Below, piece by piece: positions 7,175-12,689 of a DNA stretch of 12,689 bases. The notes under the pieces are model-generated. The model ran no database searches, was not told the origin of the DNA, and was given only the letters and a program-made list of their open reading frames with translations. Each line of letters opens with the position of its first letter. The stretch's first letter is position 1. The position numbers and the translations under genes were made by a program. The stretch is taken from contig JAWLEC010000091.1 of assembly GCA_041686315.1 (NCBI GenBank), positions 1 through 12,689 on the forward strand, in the 5' to 3' direction. Origin of the DNA: Sva-07 sp041686315. Lineage in GTDB: Bacteria > Actinomycetota > Acidimicrobiia > Acidimicrobiales > Ilumatobacteraceae.

Positions 7175-8944
7175 CTATGTCGCGGACGTGGTCCCGGCTG
7201 CCGGCTTCTTCGTGGCGCCCGACTTGCTCTTCGCCGCCGACTTCGTGGCTGCCGACTTCTTCGTCGTCTTCTTCGTGGCCGCCGACTTCGTCGTCGTCGT
7301 CTTCTTCGTGGCCGCCGACTTCTTCTTCGTCGTCTTCTTCGTGGCCGCCGACGACTTCGAGGCCGACTCCGGGGCGGGGGGCGGCGCGGCGGCCGGCGGC
7401 CCCGCCGGCCCCCCCGTCGACCGGGCGCCGGCGGCTCCTCGACGCCACTCGGGCGCTCGGGGCGACTCCGCCCACTCGGCGCCGGTGGCCTCGAACAGCC
7501 GTGCCAGTTCGTCCATGTGCAGGTCCACCAGGTCCCACAGGTCGGGCACCAGCTCGCGGTCGGCGATCAGCCCGAAATCCAGACGGTCGAGATAGCTGTG
7601 CACCGTGATGTTCAACCCCATGTCGTCGGCGATGGTCGACACCGGGACGTAGTTGGTCATCTTCGCCCCCGCGAAGTACAGCGCATGACGCGGGCCGGGC
7701 ACGTTGGAGATCACCACGTTGGTGGGCAGGTTGAAACGGTCGGCGAGCCGCAGACGCTGCTGCAGACGCATCGCCGTCGTCGCCACCAGCGGCGGCGCCA
7801 CCTGCGCCAGGTCGCTGATCGCATCGGCCGGCACCAGGTCGAGTTGGCGTTTGGCGCCCTGCATCGCCACGTGGCACCGCCGGATCCGCTCGAGCGGGTC
7901 GTCGCAGTCGGTGGGCAGGTCGGCGATGATCGCCGACACCCGGTTGGTCCAGGGATCCTCCTCGTCACCGGTGCGGATCGACACGGGCACCATCGCCCGC
8001 AACGGTTCGTCGGGCAGCGCGTCGTGGCGCAGCAGGTATTCGCGCAGCGCCCCGGTGCAGACCGCCATCACGATGTCGTTCACGGTGCAGCCGGTGGCGT
8101 CCTTCAGCCGCTTCACGTTCTCGAGGGCCGTGGTGCGCATCGCGAACCGACGGTGCGGCGTGATGGTGCGGTTCCACGGCGTCGGCGGCGCCGGCGACAA
8201 CGGGATCGAGGTCCGGTCGACCGGTTCCGGCAGCTGGTCGCCGCCTCCACCACCGGTGGCGATCGCCTTGAGCGCATCGCGGGCCTGCGCCGCCGCACTC
8301 GACACGCTGTCCACTCCGGCGGCCTCGGCCAGGTTGCGCACCAGACGCAACGACAGTCGCGCCCCCTTCACGGGATTGGTGGCCAGGTGCTGCAGGGTGC
8401 GCTGCAGCAGTTCGCCGTCCGACGGCACCGGCTCCCCGGTCCAGGGGATCGGCTCGGGCAGGGGTGCATCCGGGTCGGCGTCGGTGAGCAGTGCCAGCAG
8501 CAACACCCCCGAGGCCCCGTCGATCGTGGCGTGATGGGTCTTGGTGAGCATCGCCCACCGCCCGTCGCCGATCCCCTCGATGACGTACACCTCCCACAGG
8601 GGATGCGACCGGTCCATCGGGCGGCCGACGATGCGCGACACCTGTTCGCCCAGCTGGTCGGCGCCACCCGGAGGGGCCAGTCCGATGTGTCGGACGTGGT
8701 AGTCCAGGTCGAAGTCGGGGTCGTCGATCCAGTACGGATGATCCAACCGGAACAGCACGTCGACGAGCCGGCGGCGCATGGGTTCGAGTCGGCCGACCAT
8801 CGCATGGAAGCGCTCGTAGGTGGCCTCGAACGGATCGAAGTCGGGCGACGGCCGCTCGTAGATGGCGAGGCCGTTGACGTGGCCGTACGTGGTGGGCGTC
8901 TCCATGTAGAGAAAGCCGGCGTCGAGGCCCGAGAGCTGCTTCAT
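7175..8944 (-). CDS. WS/DGAT-family O-acyltransferase with a histone H1-like tail
   Basis: Member of the wax ester synthase/acyl-CoA:diacylglycerol acyltransferase family, which moves acyl groups from acyl-CoA to diacylglycerol or fatty alcohols to make storage lipid at the membrane or lipid-droplet surface. The 589-residue product begins MKQLSGLDAGFLYMETP, the usual family N-terminus, and has PLWEVYVIEG, the active-site motif HHATIDG (His137, His138, Asp142), TVNDIVMAV and NVVISNVPGPRHALYFAGAKM. After about residue 510 comes a Gly/Pro/Ala linker, then about 60 residues (529-589) made almost only of Ser, Ala, Thr and Lys, with four copies of SAATK and KKTTKK-type blocks. This tail is an addition to the roughly 460-500-residue family length. 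ATG at 8944 has only a poor ribosome binding site; an in-frame ATG further upstream falls inside the palindrome and lacks family sequence. It leads the operon with the acyl-CoA dehydrogenase. Confidence 0.92.
   Translation of the reverse strand: MKQLSGLDAGFLYMETPTTYGHVNGLAIYERPSPDFDPFEATYERFHAMVGRLEPMRRRLVDVLFRLDHPYWIDDPDFDLDYHVRHIGLAPPGGADQLGEQVSRIVGRPMDRSHPLWEVYVIEGIGDGRWAMLTKTHHATIDGASGVLLLALLTDADPDAPLPEPIPWTGEPVPSDGELLQRTLQHLATNPVKGARLSLRLVRNLAEAAGVDSVSSAAAQARDALKAIATGGGGGDQLPEPVDRTSIPLSPAPPTPWNRTITPHRRFAMRTTALENVKRLKDATGCTVNDIVMAVCTGALREYLLRHDALPDEPLRAMVPVSIRTGDEEDPWTNRVSAIIADLPTDCDDPLERIRRCHVAMQGAKRQLDLVPADAISDLAQVAPPLVATTAMRLQQRLRLADRFNLPTNVVISNVPGPRHALYFAGAKMTNYVPVSTIADDMGLNITVHSYLDRLDFGLIADRELVPDLWDLVDLHMDELARLFEATGAEWAESPRAPEWRRGAAGARSTGGPAGPPAAAPPPAPESASKSSAATKKTTKKKSAATKKTTTTKSAATKKTTKKSAATKSAAKSKSGATKKPAAGTTSAT
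7244..7351 (-). repeat. Coding tandem repeats for the Lys/Thr/Ala tail
   Basis: The 12-base unit coding SAAT recurs at 7244, 7274, 7307 and 7340, giving periods of 30, 33 and 33 bases, all multiples of three. Spacers code runs such as KKTTKK and KKTTTTK. The reading frame is kept throughout, so copy-number change by slippage would lengthen or shorten the tail without breaking the protein. Confidence 0.85.
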
Positions 8945-8970
8945 CCCCGGAGTCTCGCGCGGTCCGCAAG

Positions 8971-8996
8971 CCGGCTGTGTCCTCGGACACATCCGG
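8971..8996. promoter_or_regulatory. 26-base palindrome between divergent acyltransferases (candidate operator)
   Basis: The core TGTGTCC-TC-GGACACA (8976-8991) is a perfect palindrome; with flanking CCGGC and TCCGG the arms reach 12 bases with one mismatch. It sits 26 bases upstream of the minus-strand WS/DGAT start and 66 bases upstream of the plus-strand one. It overlaps the candidate -35 of the plus-strand promoter. The shape fits a dimeric repressor such as a TetR-family protein; I do not recognise the sequence as a known operator. Confidence 0.5.
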
Positions 8997-9013
8997 CGCC
9001 GACCGTGTACCGT
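8984..9013 (+). promoter_or_regulatory. Candidate promoter for the plus-strand WS/DGAT
   Basis: CGGACA (8984-8989, four of six matches to TTGACA) and TACCGT (9008-9013, TANNNT) are separated by 18 bases. Transcription would start near 9020, leaving a leader of about 40 bases that contains the ribosome binding site at 9049-9055. The right half of the palindrome overlaps the -35 box. No comparable minus-strand -10 box was found in this spacer. Confidence 0.35.
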
Positions 9014-9048
9014 CGAACAATGTGAGGACGACCCGCAGGCGAGGCGTT

Positions 9049-9055
9049 GGGGAGG
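9049..9055 (+). promoter_or_regulatory. Strong ribosome binding site
   Basis: GGGGAGG ends 7 bases before GTG at 9063, fixing that codon as the start of the second WS/DGAT. Confidence 0.75.
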
Positions 9056-9062
9056 TGCCGGT

Positions 9063-10571
9063 GTGAGTGATCTCGAGTACGCGGAGTGGATGAGCGAGAG
9101 CGACTCGGTGCTGTGGCACATCGAGCGCGATCCGTTGCTGCGGTCCACGATCGTCAGCGTGTGGATGCTCGACACCGCACCCGACCGTGAGCGGATGGAC
9201 GCCGTGGTCGACCGCATCGTGGAGAAGGTGCCGCGGCTCCACCAGCGAGTGGTCGACGACTCGCCCGGCCTCGCCGCCCCGCGGTGGGAGGACGACCCGA
9301 TGGTCGATGTCGACGACCACTACTCGTGGATCCGTCTCCCCGGCCGCCGGGTCGGACGACCCGAGGTGCTCGACCATGCACGGCGCATCGCGAGCCGGGC
9401 CTTCGACAAGGACCGGCCGCTGTGGGAACTGGTGGTGATCGACGGGCTCGCCGGCGGACGCGCGGCGTTCATCATGAAGGTGCACCATGCCATCGCCGAC
9501 GGCCTGGGCATGGTGCAACTGTTGCAGCACATGGTCGACCTGGAGGCCCACCCACCACCGCCCGACACCGGCGGCAACGACGGCCGCCACGACGGCCGCG
9601 AGGATGACCCCGGCGGGGCGCCGGTGGAGAACGAGGGAGCCGACACGCTGTTCCCGACCCTGCCGCAGGTGGTGGCGCCGCTGTGGTCGATCCCCGGTGC
9701 GAGGGCGGTGAGCCACCGGATCGCCACCGAGGCCGACACGGGGCTCCGCCTCGGCAAGGCGTCACTGCGCACGGCCGGCGAGCTGCTCAGCAATCCGCGT
9801 CGCACGATCGAGCAGCTCACCCGCACCACGGGCTCGATCGCCCGGGTGGTGAAGCCGGCGACCACACCACGTAGCCCGCTCATGACCGAGCGCTCGATGA
9901 ACGTCGATCTCGATGCGCTCACCGTGTCGTTCGACCGGATGAGAACCGCAGCCCATCGCGTCGACGGCACGATCAACGACGTCTTCGTGGCCGCCACCCT
10001 CGATGCGCTCGACCGGTACCACCGCGATGCCGGCGTGGAGTGCGACGAGGTCCGGATGAACATGCCGGTGAGCATCCGCGGCGGCGAGCGGGCCGCACGC
10101 TTCGACAACCAGTTCGTGCCGACGCGCATGCTGCTCCCCCTCGGAGGCGGCGACACCGTCGAGCGCCTCACCCGTGTGAAGGCGCTGCTGCGGGAGGTGC
10201 GAGCCGAGCCGGCGCTGCCACACGTGAACGACATCTCGGGCGTCATCGCCCGGCTCGGCCCGACGGCGGCCGTCTCGGTGCTCGGGTCGATGCTCAAGGG
10301 CGTCGACATCACCACGTCGAACGTCCCCGGACCCCCGTTCCCGGTGTGGATGGCGGGTGCGAAGGTGGAGGAGTTCGTCGCGTTCGGCCCCCTGGCGGGC
10401 GCAGCGATCAACGTCACGCTGTTCACCTACGACGGCACCGCCCACTTCGGCATCACCACCGACCGGGCCGCCGTGGAGTACGAGCGCCTGCTCGACTGCC
10501 TGCAGTCGGCGTTGGACGACCTCCTCGCACTGGCCGACGGCGCCGACGTCCCCGCCGGAGCCGAAGGGTGA
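9063..10571 (+). CDS. WS/DGAT-family O-acyltransferase (second paralogue)
   Basis: Second wax ester synthase/diacylglycerol acyltransferase homologue, 502 residues, expected to esterify acyl-CoA to an alcohol or diacylglycerol acceptor. It has PLWELVVIDG, the catalytic motif HHAIADG (His141, His142, Asp146), GTINDVFVAATLDAL, NMPVSIRG and NVPGPPFPVWMAGAKV near the C-terminus. A low-complexity acidic Gly/Pro/Asp stretch (about residues 160-190) separates the N-terminal half from the rest. It lacks the lysine-rich tail of the divergent paralogue, and the two differ widely outside the motifs, so this is not a recent duplication. GTG at 9063 is preceded by GGGGAGG at 7-base spacing. Its stop overlaps the next gene's start by 4 bases (GTGA), so translation of the two is probably coupled. 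Acceptor specificity cannot be read from sequence. Confidence 0.92.
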   Translation: MSDLEYAEWMSESDSVLWHIERDPLLRSTIVSVWMLDTAPDRERMDAVVDRIVEKVPRLHQRVVDDSPGLAAPRWEDDPMVDVDDHYSWIRLPGRRVGRPEVLDHARRIASRAFDKDRPLWELVVIDGLAGGRAAFIMKVHHAIADGLGMVQLLQHMVDLEAHPPPPDTGGNDGRHDGREDDPGGAPVENEGADTLFPTLPQVVAPLWSIPGARAVSHRIATEADTGLRLGKASLRTAGELLSNPRRTIEQLTRTTGSIARVVKPATTPRSPLMTERSMNVDLDALTVSFDRMRTAAHRVDGTINDVFVAATLDALDRYHRDAGVECDEVRMNMPVSIRGGERAARFDNQFVPTRMLLPLGGGDTVERLTRVKALLREVRAEPALPHVNDISGVIARLGPTAAVSVLGSMLKGVDITTSNVPGPPFPVWMAGAKVEEFVAFGPLAGAAINVTLFTYDGTAHFGITTDRAAVEYERLLDCLQSALDDLLALADGADVPAGAEG

Positions 10572-10936
10572 CACTGCGCGAGCGGGTCGTGCCGCCGGAT
10601 CCCCGCCGGTACGGCAACGAGCCCGACTACCGGTTCACGCTCGCCAACGAACGCACCTTCCTGGCCTGGGTGCGCACGGCGCTGGCTCTGGCGGCAGGTG
10701 GCCTCGCCGCCGTGGGCCTGCTCGACGAGTTCCGGGGCAACGAGGTACTCGGGGTGGCACTGCTCGTACTCAGCTTCGTCACGGCGTCGAGTGCCTACCG
10801 CCGCTGGTCGCTGAACGAGCGGTCGATGCGCCTCGACGAACCGCTCCCCCCGTCACGTCTGCCGGCGTTGATGGCCGCCGCGACGGCGCTCGTCGCCGTG
10901 GTGGCTGCGGTGCTGCTGGTGCTCGATCCCGCATGA
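10568..10936 (+). CDS. DUF202 family membrane protein, first of a pair (YidH-like)
   Basis: Small 122-residue membrane protein with no settled function. It carries the DUF202 signature NERTFLAWVRT (residues 27-37) leading into the first helix (ALALAAGGLAAVGLL), then helices EVLGVALLVLSFVTASSAY and LPALMAAATALVAVVAAVLLVL, three in all. A basic/proline N-terminus (RERVVPPDPRRYGNEPDYRFTL) should lie in the cytoplasm. GTG at 10568 shares GTGA with the upstream acyltransferase stop, and GGAG at 10557-10560 lies 7 bases before it, so the start is secure and coupling to the acyltransferase is likely. Confidence 0.87.
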   Translation: MTLRERVVPPDPRRYGNEPDYRFTLANERTFLAWVRTALALAAGGLAAVGLLDEFRGNEVLGVALLVLSFVTASSAYRRWSLNERSMRLDEPLPPSRLPALMAAATALVAVVAAVLLVLDPA

Positions 10937-10943
10937 CGCCGGC

Positions 10944-11040
10944 CCCGTTCGCCAGGGGTCAGACCCCCCACGAACGGGTTCGGATCCGTTGTCGGGCCGA
11001 CGTGCCGGCGTTCGTCCGGGGTCTGACCCCTGGCGAACGG
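10944..11040. repeat. Pair of REP-like palindromes forming a perfect 23-bp inverted repeat
   Basis: Copy 1 (10944-10978) is CCCGTTCG, CCA, GGGGTC, A, GACCCC, CCA, CGAACGGG: self-complementary except for the facing CCA triplets. Copy 2 (11009-11039) is CGTTCG, TCC, GGGGTC, T, GACCCC, TGG, CGAACG. In addition, 10945-10967 and 11018-11040 are exact reverse complements over 23 bases, with 50 bases between. The element starts 8 bases after the first DUF202 stop and ends 4 bases before the second gene's AGGAGG. Two similar palindromes in a short spacer resemble BIME/REP-type intergenic repeats; an mRNA-stability or translation-control hairpin is the alternative. There is no T-run. Confidence 0.85.
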
Positions 11041-11043
11041 TCG

Positions 11044-11049
11044 AGGAGG
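11044..11049 (+). promoter_or_regulatory. Strong ribosome binding site next to the inverted repeat
   Basis: AGGAGG ends 5 bases before GTG at 11055 and fixes that start over the in-frame GTG at 10989, which lies inside the repeat region. A hairpin formed by 10945-11040 would end 4 bases before this site. Confidence 0.75.
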
Positions 11050-11054
11050 GGGCG

Positions 11055-11411
11055 GTGAGGCGGCGGCGGCCGGAGCGGCCGGCGTCGACGTTCGACGCGG
11101 GGTTGCAGCACGAGCGCACGGCGTTGGCCTGGGAGCGCACCGCCGTGGCGATGATGGTGGCCGGCGTGGTGCTGGGGCGATTCGCCGCCATCGAGGCGCT
11201 GTGGCCGTTCGCCGTGCTCGGCCTGGGCCAGACGGCGTTCGGCGGCGTCCTGCTGGTGTGGGCCGGAACCCACTACGACGACCTGCACGGGCCGTTGCGC
11301 CAGGGAGCAGGTGTGGTGCATCCCGGCGCCGCTCGGGCCGTGGGCGCCGCCACCGTCGGCGCCACGTTCGTCGCCCTGGTGGTCGGTGTGGCGGCTGCGC
11401 TCGGCCACTGA
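11055..11411 (+). CDS. DUF202 family membrane protein, second of a pair
   Basis: Small 118-residue membrane protein with the variant DUF202 signature LQHERTALAWERT (residues 17-29), followed by hydrophobic segments VAMMVAGVVLGRF, LWPFAVLGLGQTAFGGVLLVW and VGAATVGATFVALVVGVAAAL. The N-terminus is arginine-rich (VRRRRPERP). Tandem DUF202 genes of unequal sequence are common in actinobacteria, and the two products probably act together; the function is unknown. The start at GTG 11055 follows a strong ribosome binding site. The palindromic element separates it from the first DUF202 gene by 118 bases, so it is probably in the same transcript but could be translated at a different level. Confidence 0.85.
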   Translation: MRRRRPERPASTFDAGLQHERTALAWERTAVAMMVAGVVLGRFAAIEALWPFAVLGLGQTAFGGVLLVWAGTHYDDLHGPLRQGAGVVHPGAARAVGAATVGATFVALVVGVAAALGH

Positions 11412-11484
11412 CGCGACGGCGACGCTGCAACCGGCACACCTGTTCGACCGGGCCCGTCCGCTCGCCATCGGCGGGGAGACTCGG

Positions 11485-11490
11485 TAACCT
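11485..11490 (+). promoter_or_regulatory. Candidate -10 box, leaderless start of the L,D-transpeptidase
   Basis: TAACCT (TANNNT) is followed by 7 bases and then GTG at 11498, the same geometry as at ppgK. There is no Shine-Dalgarno sequence close to the GTG (the nearest, GGGGAG, is about 20 bases upstream), which favours a leaderless transcript. No clear -35 is seen. Confidence 0.4.
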
Positions 11491-11497
11491 CGCGCGG

Positions 11498-12535
11498 GTG
11501 CTGGCCCCCGCCGACCCCCGTCACGGCACGACCGACACCGAGCGCCGTCGACGCATCGTGCTCGGAGTCGCCGTCGCCGCAGTGCTCGGCGCCGCCGCCG
11601 TCGGTGCCGTCGTCACGGCCGAATCGCGCAGCGAGCCGGCGGAGCTTGCCGCTGCGGCGCCCGACCCCGACGATGCAGCTGGAACCGGCGACGCGGCCGG
11701 TACCGGCGACGACCTGCCCGACCTCGCCGTCGCCGACCCGGCACAGAACGAGCAGGAGCCGGCCGAGGCGTTGGCCGCCGACGAGCAGGAACGCGCCGAC
11801 GGCGGGTGCACCATCGGTGCGCTGTCGATCCGACGAGGATCCGAGGGCGACGGCGTGCGCTGCCTGCAGCAGTCGCTGGCCGACGGCGGCTGGTACGACG
11901 GGCCGATCCATGGACAGTTCGACGACCCCACGGTGATGGCCGTCACGCAGTTCCAGGAGGAGTCGGGTCTGTACGTCGACGGGGTCGTCGGCCGGGAGAG
12001 CGCCATCGAGCTCGAGATCTGGCCCGACGAGGAGTCGCTGGTGGTGCACACCCCGCCGCCGCCCGAGGGCGCGATGGACTCGATGGGCTACCTGCTGTCG
12101 CCCGTGGCCTCCGTGGGCGACGATGCGCCGCCACTGCCCGACGGCTCGGGCGAGGGCCGCCGCGTCGTGTACGACCGTGCCGGCCAGCGGGTGTGGGCGG
12201 TCGCCGACGACGGCCGGATCATCCGGTCGTGGCTGGTCTCGGGCAGCAAGTACAGCAACGAGATGCCCGGCACCCATGAGGTGTACAGCCGCTCGGACAT
12301 GTCCACGGCCTGGAACGGCAAGGCGTGGCTGCCCAACATGATCCGTTACCAGCGCACCGAGATCGGCCACATCGGGTTCCACGCGATCCCGCTGCACGTC
12401 TCCGACAACTCGGTGTACCAGACCACCGACGAGCTCGGCACCCGTCTGTCGGGCGGCTGTCAGCGCCAGCACGATCTCGACGCCGCGTTCCTCTGGGCGT
12501 TCGCCGACGTCGGCACCACCGTCGTGGTCACCTGA
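11498..12535 (+). CDS. Membrane-anchored L,D-transpeptidase with peptidoglycan-binding domain
   Basis: Predicted cell-wall enzyme that would cross-link peptidoglycan stem peptides (3-3 bonds) or attach proteins to them, acting outside the membrane. Layout of the 345 residues: a short basic start (TERRRRI), one hydrophobic anchor IVLGVAVAAVLGAAAVGAVV (about 20-39), an Ala/Asp/Glu-rich linker (about 45-102), a peptidoglycan-binding domain (about 104-175; SIRRGSEGDGVRCLQQSL, FDDPTVMAVTQFQEESGL), a spacer with PPPPEG, and a YkuD catalytic domain (about 222-345). His295 in GFHAIP and Cys321 in SGGCQR are the likely catalytic residues; the usual motif is S-x-G-C-[V/I]-R, and here Gln replaces Val/Ile. 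Cys104 and Cys122 could form a disulfide in the binding domain. GTG at 11498 gives a sensible anchor; the frame is open upstream but overlaps the DUF202 gene. Confidence 0.9.
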   Translation: MLAPADPRHGTTDTERRRRIVLGVAVAAVLGAAAVGAVVTAESRSEPAELAAAAPDPDDAAGTGDAAGTGDDLPDLAVADPAQNEQEPAEALAADEQERADGGCTIGALSIRRGSEGDGVRCLQQSLADGGWYDGPIHGQFDDPTVMAVTQFQEESGLYVDGVVGRESAIELEIWPDEESLVVHTPPPPEGAMDSMGYLLSPVASVGDDAPPLPDGSGEGRRVVYDRAGQRVWAVADDGRIIRSWLVSGSKYSNEMPGTHEVYSRSDMSTAWNGKAWLPNMIRYQRTEIGHIGFHAIPLHVSDNSVYQTTDELGTRLSGGCQRQHDLDAAFLWAFADVGTTVVVT

Positions 12536-12602
12536 TCCATCCGTCGCCGCAGCTCTCGAGACCTGGCGGGTCACACCCGGAGTGGTCGGTGTCGCTGCGT
12601 CG

Positions 12603-12689
12603 TCAGAGCCGGGCGTGCAGCCGCACCGCCTGCTCGGCCGCCTTTGCCCGGATCTCCTCGGCGTCGACACGGGTCGCCCGCCCGTCGCG
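12603..12689 (-). CDS. C-terminal end of an unidentified gene (partial)
   Basis: The minus strand has an open frame from the right edge to a TGA (complement of 12603-12605), coding 28 residues that end VDAEEIRAKAAEQAVRLHARL. The composition (charged, alanine-rich, helical) and codon use look like a real protein end, and it converges on the L,D-transpeptidase with a 67-base gap. The fragment is too short to identify. The gap holds a small GC hairpin (12567-12579, arms CGGGT/ACCCG) without a T-run and nothing else I can name. Confidence 0.5.
   Translation of the reverse strand, partial: RDGRATRVDAEEIRAKAAEQAVRLHARL

Noticed and set aside
7244..7351. Regular repeats with about 30-33-base spacing, as in a CRISPR array
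   Set aside because: The repeats keep frame and code the tail of the acyltransferase, the spacers are themselves repetitive, and no cas gene is present.
7089..7595. Plus-strand frame with repeated FFVAADF-like hydrophobic segments, resembling a membrane protein
   Set aside because: It is the reverse reading of the Lys/Thr/Ala repeats: antisense lysine codons read as Phe and antisense threonine codons as Val. It has no family features.
12567..12579. CGGGT-CAC-ACCCG hairpin as terminator between convergent genes
   Set aside because: The stem is only 5 bp with a 3-base loop and no T-run, which is too weak to call on its own in DNA this rich in GC.

Overview
The window is very GC-rich DNA from an actinobacterium-type genome. 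Polyphosphate glucokinase, two wax ester synthase/diacylglycerol acyltransferases (WS/DGAT), a tandem DUF202 pair and TANNNT-type promoters placed directly in front of start codons all fit Actinobacteria. A non-mycobacterial, Acidimicrobiia-like lineage is my best guess, but that is inference. Coding density is high: the largest gap between genes is about 140 bases. I see no tRNA, rRNA, CRISPR array, insertion sequence or phage gene.

Left part, plus strand (1-4959). The window opens inside a fused indolepyruvate ferredoxin oxidoreductase, whose N-terminus lies outside. It is followed by a YihY/BrkB-type membrane protein whose start codon is unclear, and a CaCA-family sodium/calcium antiporter. 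The antiporter ends in a perfect 11-bp inverted repeat. A polyphosphate glucokinase (5010-5768, minus) converges on it.

Middle, the lipid block (5889-10936). A minus-strand pair encodes a WS/DGAT with a lysine/threonine/alanine-rich, histone H1-like tail and, 23 bases downstream, an acyl-CoA dehydrogenase. A second WS/DGAT is transcribed divergently on the plus strand. The 118-base divergent spacer holds a 26-base near-perfect palindrome over the -35 region of a candidate plus-strand promoter, so one regulator may control acyl-CoA storage and oxidation together. The second WS/DGAT overlaps a DUF202 membrane gene by 4 bases; a second DUF202 gene follows. Between the two DUF202 genes lie two REP-like palindromes that also form a perfect 23-bp long-range inverted repeat ending 4 bases before the second gene's ribosome binding site.

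Right end (11412-12689). A membrane-anchored L,D-transpeptidase with a peptidoglycan-binding domain has its own -10 box and a probable leaderless GTG start. A minus-strand gene enters from the right edge; only its last 28 codons are visible.

Reading of the locus: the genes cover acyl-CoA handling (storage lipid synthesis and fatty acid oxidation), arylpyruvate oxidation, polyphosphate-driven sugar phosphorylation and envelope functions. No undescribed defence or mobile system is evident. The least ordinary signals are the H1-like tail on the acyltransferase, the shared palindrome in the divergent acyltransferase promoter, and the paired REP-like palindromes inside the DUF202 pair.
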